A stretch of DNA of 64,000 bases from Epiperipatus broadwayi (GCA_028023455.1 JAQFVV010000316.1:688783-752782), one strand, 5' to 3'; counted from the stretch's first letter, positions 45,337 to 57,075 are shown. Notes: generated by a model from the letters alone, not told the origin. Made by a program: numbers and translations.

Positions 45337-46850
45337 AATGCTAAAGGCTTTATTAATTGGGGATTCATAAGAAATTTGAGCACCAGAGTTGTGAGTGACA
45401 GAATCGATCCTGGGACCTTCCAATTCCAAGTTGAATGCTCTACCAACTGCACCAGAATTAATCCTGGGCCATCCACTCCCAAGTTGGAACCTCTACCAAC
45501 TTCACCAGAATTAATCCTGGGACCTCCCAATCCCAAGTCGGAACCTCTATCTGCACCAGAATCAATCCTGGGATTTCCCAATCCCAAATTGGAACCTCTA
45601 CCAACTGCATTCAGAATCATTCCTAAGACCTCCCCATCCCAACTTGAACATTTTACCAACTGCCCCAGAATCAATTGTGGGACCTCCCAATACCAAGTTG
45701 GAACCTCTACCAACTGCACCAGAATCAATGCTGGGACCTCCCAATCCCAATTTGGAACCTCTACTAACTGCACCGAATCAATCCAGGGATCTCCTAATCC
45801 CAAGTTGGACCCTCTACCAACTTCACCAGAATCAATCCTGGGACAAGTTGGACATTCTACCAATTGTACCAGAATCAATCCTGGGACCTCCCAATTACAA
45901 GTTGGACCCTCTACTAACTACACCCTCAATCCCAAGTTGGACACTCTACCAACTGTACCAGAATCAATCCTGGGACATCGCAATCCCAAGTTGGACCATC
46001 TACTAACTACACCCTCAATCCCAAGTTGGACACTCTACACACTGCACCAGAACCAATCCTGGGATGTTTCAATCTCAAGTTGGACACTCTAACAACTGCA
46101 CAAGAATCAATCCTAGGACCTCTCAATCACCAACTGGGATCTTCCAATCCCAAGTTGGAACCTCTACTAACTGCACCAGAATCAATTCTGGGACTTCCCA
46201 ATCCCAAATTGGAGACTGCACCAGAATCAATTCTGGGTCTTCCCAATCCCAAATTGGAACTTCTACCAACTGCATTTAGAATCATTCCTGGGACCTCCCA
46301 ATCCCAAGCTGAACATTTTACCAACTGAACCAGAATCAATTGTGGGACCTCCCAATACCAAGTTGGAACCTCTACTAACTGCACCAGAATCAATCCAGGG
46401 ACCTCCTAATCTGCCCAGAATCAATCCTGGGACATTGCAATCCCAAGTTGGACATTCTACCAACTGCACCAGAATCAATCCTGGGACCTTCCAATCCTAA
46501 GTTGGACCCTCTACTAACTGCACCCCCAATTCCAAGTTGGACACTCTACCAACTGCACCAGAACCAATCCTGGGATCTCTCAATCCCAAGTTGGACACTA
46601 CCAACTGCACAAGAATCAATTCTAGAACTTCTCAATCCCATGTTGGACACTCTACCAACTGGGATCTCCCAATTCCAAGTTGGATGCTCTATCAATTGCA
46701 CTAAACTATGTAGTGTGGAAAATGCATATGGCTTTATTGCTTGAGAGTTCATAAAAAGTTCAAGTGCCAAAACTAAGTTCCAGAATTGATCCTATGATCT
46801 CTTGATCTTAAGTCAGATGTTCTCCCAACTCTGCCAAACCATACAGGGTG
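45337..46850 (-). repeat. tRNA-like tandem array between two SINE-like copies
   Basis: About 24 units of ~54 bp (43-55) from about 45390 to 46710. On the minus strand a unit reads CAGTTGGTAGAGGTTCC, AACTTGGGATTGGG, AGGTCCCAGGATTGATTCTG: a tRNA-like D-arm/A box, a middle arm, and a T-arm/B box, with no acceptor stem. Some blocks recur as a higher-order repeat: the pair at 45600-45710 reappears at 46265-46380, and a CCCTCAATCCCAAGTTGGACAC variant occurs at 45922, 46013 and 46522. Similar flanks (45337-45400 and 46717-46795: AATGC..A.GGCTTTATT...TTCATAA) belong to two SINE copies. The outer head at 46780-46840 has TTTGGCAGAGTTGGGAGAAC, a good A box. The plus strand has no AAAA between about 45345 and 46715, so the minus strand has no Pol III T4 stop there. 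Long frames on both strands come from the 54-bp (18-codon) period. Confidence 0.75.
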
Positions 46851-47364
46851 TGCAAACAATTGATAACAAAAATTGACAATGAGTACACTCACAGCAAAAT
46901 GCAAATCATTTTACAAATACAAACTAATGACCAGTAAATATAAAAATATTACACATATTCCAAAAACAAACCACTATACAAATACAAACTACTAATTACT
47001 AAATTTAGTAAATAATAAACACAAAATAACATACAATACCAACATTTAAATATTTGACAATCAAATACTACAAATTTCACATAAACTCTAAAATTAGAAC
47101 CAATATTTTAAATACACAAATAAAAAGTCCTAAAAATATAAAACATTAAATACTAAAATCTAAACTAGGCCATCTTATATACCTAAATCTTATCTATTCA
47201 AAATTAGAAATACTATCTACAAGTAAGTCAAAATTCACTACCAATAATTAGGCAGATTTCTCAAATGTAAAGCTATCACAAACTGACACATATTTACATT
47301 AGAATTATTTCCCACAATTCAAACAATGTTCTATTCATATTTAATAACAAAAGAATTTTTAACA
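46851..47364. other. AT-rich, nothing recognised
   Basis: A/C-rich plus strand (many ATACAAAC-like words) without a defined repeat unit. Confidence 0.3.
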
Positions 47365-47607
47365 GAGATGTGATGTGATGTATTGTGACTTCTTAAAGGA
47401 AGTCAAGAATATCTCAGCAATTATACCAGATAAACCTGTTAGCCACTTTATTTTCCATTCCCCACTCTAAATTTTCCCATAATCTTCTCTATCCCATTTC
47501 CACAACATAATCTTTGTTAACTATATAATCTTTATATCTAAATTCCCCTTATCTTTTCCCAAACCCAGCATAAAAACCAATAATTCACTTTCTAATGACA
47601 AACACTC
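47365..47607 (-). repeat. LINE 3' end, truncated copy
   Basis: Complement of the 41810-42060 LINE tail: CCCATTTCCACAACATAATC, CCCAAACCCAGCATAAAAACC, and a shortened ATCACATCACATC end. Its upstream side is cut by an F1 foldback. Confidence 0.65.
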
Positions 47608-47880
47608 TATTCAGTAGTGCCACCCAGTGCAAGCCAGATGAATCAATGGATGCAAAAAGGTTTGTGCATAAAATCCCTATCTAGTGTCTATTATGAAAGC
47701 CACAAGCTAAAAACTAGTCTGGGCATAGTGGATAAGTAGGCACTAGATAATAATTTTATGCCCAAACCCTTTTGAATCTATTGATTACTCTGACTTGCAA
47801 TGGGTGGCATTACTGTATGGAGAGTTTTGCCCCTGTTATAACAGCTTGTGAAAGCACAGAGAATGGTAATCATGTAATGT
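47608..47880. mobile_element. Foldback element, family F1
   Basis: Arms AGTAGTGCCACCCAGTGCAAG to TATCTAGTGTCTA, and AGTAGGCACTAGATA to TTGCAATGGGTGGCATTACT, around a short centre. Ends GAATGGTAATCATGTAATG. It lies against the LINE tail. Confidence 0.7.
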
Positions 47881-48675
47881 TTAGTGGTTAAAAAAAAGTT
47901 TTTTAGCAAAGTAATACCTTTAGAATCAAAATTATTAATGAGAAAATACCATTTACTCTCTTTTGGTATTTTTTAAAAAGACTTTAGCTTGTCCCACCAC
48001 AATCATATGACTTGTATTTCTCCCTAAAAATATAATTCTGAAATAAGATATTTTTTATTTACTTTTATGAATTTTAACACCTTCACTTAAAGTCATATTG
48101 CTCTTAAATATTATTCTCAGAAGAAATTCTTTAATTTCGATTGAATTGAAATAATTTTTAAACTATTCAGAAATAATTTTCTTATCAATTTTCTCTTTAG
48201 TATTATTTAATCAATCATTTAAAGTAGAACTCTTCTTTCATTTTTTTGTTATTAGTATTTATATTTTTGCTCAAAATTTTATAAATTATATTTATGATTA
48301 CTAGTGTGTGTATAGTGTTGTATATTTTGGAGTGAGTGCATAACAAATGTTTTTATTTCCATGTTGTAATTTATTTGTGAAGGATTGTTATATTTTTGAA
48401 TTATAAGTTAATCCAGTTTGGTTATTAATTTTAAGTATGAATATTTGGGAATAGCTCTTAGAAAAATTTTTTTAATTGCATTTATGAATGTTAAACATTA
48501 ACTACGTCAAATAATAGGATACAATCTGAAAAATGGCAATTCATTTCTTTAAAATTTTTAAAGTTGCTGTAGAATTAATTTCAGAAAAAAAAAAAAAAAA
48601 TTAATTATGGAGTTAGTTTTTGAATTTGCAAAATGTAATTTTAAATAAATTTATTAAAAACCATTTTATTAAATC
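47881..48675. other. AT-rich, nothing recognised
   Basis: No supported feature. Confidence 0.3.
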
Positions 48676-49149
48676 ATATAAACCAGAGATGGGCAAATAG
48701 CAGCCCAGGGGCCACATGCGGCCTGCTAAGAGTTTTTATGCGGCCCGCCAAGAAAGAAAAATCTGCTTTGAACTGAGAGTTCCTTCCCATGTGTGGCTGA
48801 AAATTTGTCTCGTATTTTCAACTAGGACAGCCACGTCAATACACATGCGTAGTATAGATACGATGCACAGTGCTTTTTCGGTTGATCTGATTAATTTCAA
48901 TTTTGTCTTTGCAATAGTAAATATATAAATTTCCAACTTTAGTGAAACCATGAACCCTCTGAAAAACATAAAATCGGTGATGAATGTCATGTGTTTAATG
49001 AAGAATGGACAAACAAATATTTATTTGGTAATACAGGGAATAAAGCAGTGTGTTTATTATGTTGTGGACAAAAAGATGCGGCTCTCCGCTAACCTTCACT
49101 TCCACAAAGTGGCCCCCGAGCCAAAACAATTGCCCACCCTGATATAGAC
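48676..49149 (+). mobile_element. Short hAT derivative keeping a BED-finger exon (second copy)
   Basis: The element is 48684-49141. Ends CAGAGATGGGCAAATAGC and the complement of CAGGGTGGGCAATTG. The target duplication is nearly exact (ATATAAAC / ATATAGAC). The plus-strand reading near 48970-49060 gives ECHVFNEEWTNKYLF and VCLLCCG, the same zinc-finger start as at 32,646-33,035, but with a frame break from the nearby ATG and a stop soon after. Subterminal GGCCACATGCGGCC. Same family as the 390-bp copy, opposite orientation. Confidence 0.78.
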
Positions 49150-49439
49150 TAATTGCAAAGTTTAAGAATAACAGATGTAGTTTAAATAAAAGGAAAAAAA
49201 ATCAATTATTCTATTTTAAAATTGTTTATGAAATAATTTAGATTTAATAAATTTAGATTTTCTTTTGTAAAATAGGATGAAAAATTAAAACGATCTTTTT
49301 TAAATATAATATTATGAATAATTATAATAAAATATATTTAAAGATAGCAACAATGACAACAATAATAATACTCTAGCTAATCTTGCTAATAATAATTTAA
49401 ATGTAATTGATTTTAGAATTCACAACATACATTCTAATT

Positions 49440-50510
49440 TTGTTCCTCTTGGTGATAGAATATGTATTGTATCCTAATTACTATGTAAATGTGAACGTTT
49501 GTTTGTTTGTTACATGATAAGTCAACAGATACTGCACCCACCATGAATTTTACATGGTTTTCATTTTTTTAATTTGGAAAATTACATAGGCTATGGATTT
49601 TTGCTTGATGACTTTTAATTGTTTTTTAAAAATTTTGATAATTTGCAGTACACAATTAAATTGCAATTATTTTTGAAAGACTTCATAAAAATACAAAAAA
49701 AAAAGAGACAGCAATGATGAAAAGGTTATTTACAGATGGGCATTTTGTTGCCTGCATATTATAATACATAAAGAAATGGAGAGAATTATAGTTTTTGGTA
49801 AAGTGAGGTAAAATTTGATTTTGTAAATATATTTTAAATTAATTAAATTTTATTTGCACCTTTATTTCATTTCTCACTTGCAAATGAAATGTGATCAAAA
49901 CTCCATGATGTTAAAATTTCAAACCATCTTTAAAAATTAGTTTATAATGTGAAAAATATATTTAAACTAAAATAATAAAAGTCGCTCAAATTTAATAGTA
50001 TACGTGTTTGCAAAAAGTTATATTTTTTTGTGATACTGCTGTTAGTAGTTCATGTATTATTACTTCATTTAAATAATACATGCATATATTGTGTTATATT
50101 CTTTCATTTTATTAATGCATATACAAAGTATATTGTAGTCTTTATTTTAAAATACATACTATAGAAATGGGGAGAAATTATAGTATTCGGTCGAGCACGG
50201 TAAAATTAGATTTCATAAATATATTTCAAATTAATTAAATTTCATTTGAACCCTGAATTTAATTTCTCACTTGCAAATGGAGTGTGAATGAAATATCCAA
50301 ATGTTAAAATTTTATAGACATTTTTAAAAATTAGTTTTTCACATGAAAATTATATTTTTTAGTCAAATTTAGTAGTGTAACTGATCGTAAAAAGATGTAT
50401 TTTTGTGCACATATAAATAATATGTAAATATATAAGCTATGGGAACAGCTATATATTGCATTATATTTTTTTTATTCTACTAATGTAAGCAAAACCATGG
50501 GTGCAGCTAG
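49440..50510 (+). repeat. Possible Helitron-like insert with internal duplication
   Basis: The left side has GTTTGTTTGTTTGTTACATG and ACTGCACCCACCATG; the right side ends CCATGGGTGCAGCTAGTATA, and a CTAG|T 3' end is usual for Helitron-like elements. Inside, a ~360-bp segment occurs twice in tandem (49778-50130 and 50158-50505; shared words ATTTCTCACTTGCAAATG and AAATTAATTAAATTT). No coding sequence. The flanking bases A/T cannot be judged by eye. Confidence 0.3.
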
Positions 50511-50878
50511 TATATATACATATAAATTGGTGTGCCCATAGAAATTACTAATTGAAAATTTCAAATAAAGTAAATGACCAATTTATAATTATGAAGAAAA
50601 ACATTTTTAAAGGTAAATTTGGTAAAGAATTAACTAATGAAAGATATATTTCTTTGAATAGAAAACAGGGAATAATATTATAAAAAATTTAATTACCATA
50701 ATGAGAAGAGTATGCAATTTAAATTTTTTAAATAAATTTGAATATTTAAAGATGCAAATAAGTTCATATCATCTAAGATATTGATTTTTATTTTATGTTG
50801 ATGGCTTGTGTGATCAGGTTTAAACATTGGTATATTTGTAATAAAAATACTATATGGATAAACCCCCAAAAATATATC

Positions 50879-53800
50879 ATTTAAATCAGGCGTGTCAAAC
50901 TCATTCAAACAATGGGCCATTTTATGCTACTGGTAAGATCTCATGGGCCACATCACACAAATTTTCTTAAAATTGTATTTTGAAGTGAGAATGCAGGAAT
51001 ATAGTTGAGGGAATTAAAGCATATTATGTAGTTTAGTGAATTCAGTTCAATAATATATAATTGATATAGTATTGCTTTTATTTAAATATTTATTTTATCT
51101 CATTACTTATTTATAAAACTACAATTTGTTTTTACTGGAAACTTGCCAGCGTTTTCCTCCTACTAGTTTTTCAATATCTGGATTCAAAGACTGAGAACAA
51201 GCAATTTTCATTATGACTGATAGATGTTTATCAGTTAATCTTCATCTGTAAGCTGTTTTATTTAATTTCATGCATGAAAATAATTGCTCATATAAGTATG
51301 TACTTCCAAAAAAGCTTAAAATTTGTGCAGCAAATTTTTTAATTTCTGGGTATCTTTCACCTAAATAGGAATATATTTTGGGAGTTCTTACTTCTTGATA
51401 TTTTTTTTTTAAAATCGAATCATTCTGGAAATCAATTAATTCCAGTTGTATCGAAGTCGGAGCTTTTTCAACTTCAAAGGCAAATGGTCCCGTGAAAAGA
51501 AAAAAAAATTCTTCTAACTCCTTGAAATCATCAAAACGTTTATCGAATTCGTCTTTTATTTTTTCAATTCTTGCAGAGTGTTGTAAAAACGAGCAACTTT
51601 GATTTTGTGCTTTTAACTGCTCACATATAGGAAAAGTCAAAACGTTCTTTTGCAAATGATGTTTAAACAAATTCAGTTTTTGTACAAAGCTTGCAACTGC
51701 ATCATACATGTTTGTTATCAATTGATCTTTGCCTTACAATGTAATATTAAGATTATTCAGATGGCCTGTAATATCTGTTAAAAATGCTAGGTCTTGTACC
51801 CACAATGGATCTTTTATAACTGATATATTTTCATTGTTTACATCTTTAATTTCAAAAAATAATATTATTTCCTCCAAAAGTAGATAGAAGCTCTTTAAGA
51901 CATTGTGGCAGGACAACCAGCGAACTTCTGTGTAATAAGGAAGATCTTCGAATTCGGATTCTAAATCTTTAAGGAATGAAGTAAATTGGCGATAGTTAAG
52001 TGCTCTTGATCGAATAAAGTTGACTATCTTTGTAACTGTTTTAAGTACTTGGTCCATTTTTAATAATTTTAAACAGAGAACTTGTTGGTGAATGAGGCAA
52101 TGAAAAGCTTTAATTTTCGGTTTATCTGGATATTCATCTTGTAATTTCCTTGCCAGTAGTGACACAAAACCTTTAGTTTCACCTGTCATAAATTTAGTGC
52201 CATCAGTTGTAACAGAAACAAGCTTGTCAAGAGGCAAGTTAAGTTTTTCTAAAATGCTCCATACAGCATCAAAAATATCTTCACCAGTTGTTGTTCCATG
52301 AAAAGGGATGAATTCCAACAATTCTTCAATGATCCTCATGGTATTATCACTTCCATGAAAAAAAACAGCAACTTGTGCAACATCTCTTATATCCGTGCTT
52401 TCATCAATCGCAATTGAAAAGAACTGGATTTTGATAGATATTTCCTGTAGTTGTGAAGTCATGTCATCTGCCATTTCAGTAATTCTATCTGCCACCATAT
52501 TTCTTGATAATGAGATGTCTTGAAATGCCTGTACTTCATCTGGACAGACAAATTTGGCAGCTTTTATCATACATTCCTTGATTAAAGAACCATCGGTGAA
52601 TGATTTTGAATGTTTTGCTAATAAATAGCTTATTTCATAACTAGCTCTTGTTACTGATTCATTACTTTTTATAAATTTTGTAAGCATTCCTTGCTGGCTA
52701 CTTAATGAATTCTTCATTGTTTTTAATTTTTCTTCTTTTATTTTGGCTTCAAAGCATGAAAATTGTTTTTTGTGATTAGTGCTATAATGTCACTTAATAT
52801 TGTATTCTTTAGCAACACTAATCGTTTCTTTGCAAATTAAGCATGTAATCTTATTGTTCACTTCCACACAAAAATAATTCAGTTCCTACCTTTCTTGAAA
52901 TTTTCTTCCCTCGTCATCAATCTTTCATTTTTTACTTAGCGTTGGAAGTGACATGTTCTATAATAAAAATAGGGCTTTAGATTTAAATTTTTAAAATTAA
53001 AAAAAATTGCAACTACGTTTATGCTAAATACGCTTCATAAGGATTTAACGCTACTCTAGTATTTAAATGTAAAGAGAGCGCTGCTGTCGATTCTCGCTTC
53101 TGGAATTATGCTCGATAAATGCAGGTAGCTATAAAAGGTACAGATTATGTTTTCTCTCTCTCTCTCAGTCCAGACTTCCCAGCATGGAGCAATTAAGATA
53201 GAAATATGACAAAGAAGAAAGCTGTGCATAAGGCCATAGATTAAAAATGGTCAAAGCCACTAAAGTTCCCCAAGGCCGAATATAGACTGGTAAAATTGTA
53301 GAACTTTTAGTGTTTTGCAAACTGAATTGTAATTGTTACTAACTTATTTGTAAAATATTATTGTTTCTCATGTTTGATTATAATTAAAATATTATATAAC
53401 AAAATGTCAAATGCATGCTCGTTATTTCTTATGCTGTCTGACTAGTTTCAGAAAGGTAGAAACTCTCAGATATAGCAGTTTACTTATATTTTTTGAATGA
53501 GTTATAAAAGGAAACAACCCACAAATTTTTAACAAACCAATCAGGATAAACTAGCGCAACTGCCTTTTGTTATGATTCTAAGAAAAACCCAACATCTGCA
53601 GATAGGATTGCTATGTTGGTGGTGCAAATAGCTGACTAATGTATTTATGTTCTCGGAAGCACAGCAACACATTAATAATGTTGCCAGCTTTGGTATTCAC
53701 ATATCCCAAATGCTTCATCATCATAAAGATGTGTCATCAAAAATATTTAGCTATGCGTGTAACCAAGAATTATAAATTAGCTATGTATGTAAACAACAAT

Positions 53801-53982
53801 TACTGTATATATTTTAGTTCATGTAATTAAATATTACAGCTTGTTTTTTAAAATTAATTTATTGTTTGCAACATATTCTGTTTTCATTTTATTGCATAGC
53901 ATCTTAGTCGCGGGCCATGAAAAATCCCATCGAGGGCCGCATGCGGCCCACAGGCTGCCAGTTTGACATGTCAGATTTAAAT
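50879..53982 (-). mobile_element. hAT transposon with perfect 8-bp target duplication
   Basis: ATTTAAAT lies at 50879-50886 and 53975-53982; the element is 50887-53974 (3,088 bp). Ends CAGGCGTGTCAAACTCAT and the complement of CTGACATGTCAAACTGGC. A perfect 16-bp palindrome GGGCCGCATGCGGCCC sits 25 bp inside the right end (53934-53949). The transposase frame runs on the minus strand. Non-coding 53000-53900 includes a CT microsatellite (53150). Confidence 0.9.
51119..52954 (-). pseudogene. hAT transposase with five in-frame stops, no frameshift
   Basis: Reading from ATG at 52954 gives one frame of 611 codons to a stop at 51119-51121, broken by TGA 52925-52927, TAG 52886-52888, TGA 52790-52792, TAA 51734-51736 and TGA 51242-51244. 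An N-terminal BED-type zinc finger shows CLIC (codons 38-41) and H..... H (56-61). Catalytic landmarks follow: IDESTDI (first acidic residue), VTTDGTKFM (second), and FHCLIHQQVLCLK (C..H motif). The C-terminal dimerisation region (DKHLSVIMKIA) lies after the last stop. This is the GTF2IRD2/FAM200/ZBED-like hAT type that cuts and pastes DNA. Absence of frameshifts and the intact termini indicate fairly recent loss. The longest surviving pieces are 51734-52717 and 51242-51721. The same family as the older remnant at 27.2-29.2 kb. Confidence 0.88.
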
Positions 53983-54326
53983 GTACATATCATGCATAGA
54001 GTTACTGTTATCTATAATGTCAGGTATTATAGCATATATCGGTGAATACTAGCATTTAAATAAATTATATTTATTTAATTTCTATCTTTTTGGTAATGTA
54101 AGAATAGAATATTCTGCAAGTTGAAAATAATTTAGAAAAAAAATATTTACAAGACTTACAGAAGTTATATTTTGAAAATTTTTATATAATATTAGAATGT
54201 AATTTGGAAGAAATTATTAGCCCTTGTAAATTTATTTTCTTTTATTCTAAACAAATATTACTAATGTGCTGAATACCATAATCATTTAATTATCTTAAAT
54301 TGTTTAATGCAGCTATAAAGTGGTTG
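53983..54326. other. AT-rich, nothing recognised
   Basis: No supported feature. Confidence 0.3.
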
Positions 54327-54427
54327 ATTTTTTTCCCCCATGTGTCAAAGCATCAGCCAGGATGTGAACCCGCAAACCTGGGACAACTGCTTGTAAAGCA
54401 GCTGTCTCTGACCTCTGATTTGACAAT
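54327..54427 (-). repeat. Diverged family A-like SINE
   Basis: T run, CATGTGTCAAAGCATCAGCC, GTGAACCCGCAAACC (B box complement), then CTGCTTGTAAAGCAGCTGTC: tRNA-derived, minus strand. Confidence 0.6.
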
Positions 54428-54814
54428 TAAAAATCCATAAATTGCAGATAGCTTGGTTACTTCAGTAATTGAATGGACATTATATTATATTCCAAATAAT
54501 TAATCATTTGTTTGATTTCTTTACTATATCATATAAACATTCTAACAACAGTTAATGTTCATTTGCATTTTTAACATCTACTCAAAGACTCTAAATACTT
54601 ATATGAGAAGTACATCTTCTTGAAAGCGCTCAGCTATTTAATTTATTTTTCCATTTGTTGTTACAGCTTTACATCATAAGTGTGATAGCATGATTTATAT
54701 TATCATATTTAGATAAACGTAAAGTATAAATCTACAGGTTATTTCTTAATAATGCATCTTATATTTTGTTTACATCTATTATTAATTTTAAAAACTATCA
54801 TTTTTTTTATTATG

Positions 54815-55310
54815 AAAAATCATAGTTATTAAATCACTAAACATCACATAATCACCATTTTTTATGCTTACCCAAGCTGTTTACACAGAGGTAAAACTCT
54901 CCATACAGTAGTGCCACTCAGTGCAGGCCAGAGTAATCACTTGATGCAGGACACATTTGTGCATAAAATCCCTATCTAGTGCCTACTCATTCATTATCTC
55001 CAGACTAGTTTTTAGTTTGTGGCTTTCATCAGTGAGGAGCCATGGATCTGAGAGCACTGCGCTTAATAATGTAAAAGGTGGTTGCTAGAGGGTTGCATTG
55101 GATCCTAAGATCTAGGTACAATACTCACAGATCCAGGGCTCCTCACAGATGAAATCCACAAGCTAGTAACTAGTCTGGGAATATTGGATGAGTAAGCAAT
55201 AGATAGGGATTTTATGCACAAACCTTCCTGCATCTATTGAATATTCTGGCTTGCACTGCGTGGCACTACTGTATGGAGAGTTTTGCCTCTGTGTAAAAAT
55301 CATAGTTATT
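54815..55310. mobile_element. Foldback element, family F1, with 16-bp flanking direct repeat
   Basis: AAAAATCATAGTTATT at 54815-54830 is repeated at 55295-55310. Between them lies a complete F1: ATCACCATTTTTTATGCTTA, GTAAAACTCTCCATACAGTAG and arms meeting near GGTGGTTGCTAGAGGG, ending GGAGAGTTTTGCCTC. The long duplication is more like target-primed (LINE-type) insertion than DNA transposition. Confidence 0.72.
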
Positions 55311-55791
55311 ATTTTCAGTTTTCAATTATTTTTGCTACTTTAATTCAAATCTTTCTCAAATTAAAAATTTGCTGAAGTATAATAGATTCTTTTATATGAT
55401 AAATATATACCTTAATAATAATCTAATACACTTTCCGTATTGAAACATGGCAAAATATTACTTATTTAATTTATTCATTAGTAATCAAATACACAATTCA
55501 TGATGATTGGGCTCTGAATTTCCCTAAATAGTTAAAGATAGCCGGATTAAAAATAAATAAATAGAGGGAATGGGAGAAAGAGCATGGAGAGAAGACAGAA
55601 AACATAGTATTGGAAACAGCTGCAAGAAAAAGAAAAAGTTGAAGTTACAATTGTGCTGAATTGTTTTACACATTCGCACAGATCTATTAATTAGGATTAT
55701 ATACATGTATTTAAAACATACAAATTTATATTTATTATAAATTAGACAATAAATAAATTGATATACCAAATCACAGCAATTTTATATAACA

Positions 55792-55834
<43 letters not shown>

Positions 55835-56143
55835 TTCAAATTATCATGTATAATGATAAATATATATTTAATTTGCTGAAAATATATACATCCAAGATCC
55901 CATGATCTTTGTCTTCTGTTAATGCCACCAAAGTTTGTTCTTATAATCTTTGTTTTACTTAGATTATTCTCATTTAACAATAGTTTGCTTATAATTCAAA
56001 ATTCTTCGCTAAATTAAAAGATACAATTTGTAAAAAATAAGTTTGCTTAAAATGGTGATTATTCTTATTAGTTATAATTATCAATGGTTTAATATTTGTT
56101 TTCTCAGAATTTATATTGGATTAGTTTTAAGTTTTAATTGTAA
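55311..56143. other. AT-rich with AC/AT microsatellite
   Basis: (CA)n then (TA)n at 55794-55835. Frames on the minus strand have no motif. Confidence 0.4.
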
Positions 56144-56344
56144 CTGTCATCTGACTTTCATGGTCATGGAGGTGAGCAAGGCCACAGTTGTGATCCAGGT
56201 ATTGCCAAAATTATGTGTGCAGAAAGAAATGATCATAAACGTAAAATAAAGAAGGCAGGGTTCATTACACAAAATGAATATGTAATGAGCGAAAATCAAA
56301 TAGCATTCAAATCAGCAAAAAAAATAATGTTTTTAGCAGACTAA
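56144..56344 (+). CDS. Open frame of unknown nature
   Basis: 66 codons from just after a TAA to a TAA; no ATG at the head. Starts LSSDFHGHGGEQGHSCDPGI and continues with a lysine-rich stretch (HKRKIKKAGF). Codon and residue use differ from the AT-driven frames around it. No acceptor site precedes it in frame. Could be part of a last exon, a processed pseudogene piece or chance. Just after it AGCAGACTAAC.ATGAATATGAT occurs twice in tandem. Confidence 0.25.
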   Translation: MSSDFHGHGGEQGHSCDPGIAKIMCAERNDHKRKIKKAGFITQNEYVMSENQIAFKSAKKIMFLAD

Positions 56345-56983
56345 CCATGAATATGATGCAAAATTAATGTTCTCAGCAGACTAACTATGAATATGATAAG
56401 AAATCATTGAAAGTATACTTTGCACAATAAATCTTACTAAATTTTATATTTAAACTCTGTTTTAGTATTTTTACATTTATATTGCAATTTTATATTTAGT
56501 TGGCAATTTGTATCACATTTAAACTGGAATAAGTTAAATGTGTACTGAAGTCAATATCTTAATAATTTATTTTATTATTATGTTCATGCAATTCTAATTT
56601 TCATAAGCTGTAATAAATTTTGGACAACAAAAAACAACAAAATACCACTGATATCAATAGCTTAGCCATATTACCTTTCTATTTCATTATCCACTCATCT
56701 GTCTTTGAATAAAGAACATGTATACTTCCTAATAAATTGAGAATTCCCCAAATATATGATTCAGTCTGATAATTTAATATTCATATGAAAGCTTTGGTCT
56801 GAATGAACAATAATCTATTTGTTTATTCTTTATTTCTGCAAATTGTTTTATTTTTAAAACTATTTTATAAAGTCAGTATTGCCATTTCTATTAGTGTTTG
56901 ATTATCCAACTTTCATGTCTGTAAAGTTAATTAAATTATTCAGTGATGTAATATCTATTTATTGTACGGTTAATTTTTGGTAG
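56345..56983. other. AT-rich, nothing recognised
   Basis: No supported feature. Confidence 0.3.
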
Positions 56984-57075
56984 GGCAAGTGACACTTAAG
57001 CATCCAAATGGTGCAGACCATGATTCTGTACATATGTATGTTAAATCATCTGATCTAAGCCAATTTGAAAGCTAG
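56984..57075 (+). CDS. Possible terminal coding exon of an unidentified gene
   Basis: Follows a T-rich tract ending GGTAG. The frame (from 56986) reads QVTLKHPNGADHDSVHMYVK, SSDLSQFES, then TAG. Balanced composition, unusual in this AT-rich area. No relation to the other exon-like islands can be shown; protein not recognised. Confidence 0.3.

Noticed and set aside
45376-46092. 238-codon plus-strand frame with an 18-residue repeat (PESILGPPNPKLEPLPTA type), and similar minus-strand frames
   Set aside because: The 54-bp unit is a multiple of three, so any frame free of stops in one unit stays open; frames are open on both strands and the units look like tRNA-derived DNA.
45390-46710. CRISPR array
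   Set aside because: Units are contiguous and similar over their whole length with no unique spacers, and the context is animal genomic DNA.
46780-46850. True tRNA gene at the array edge (minus strand)
   Set aside because: Good A box, but the T-arm is weak and the ends do not pair as an acceptor stem.
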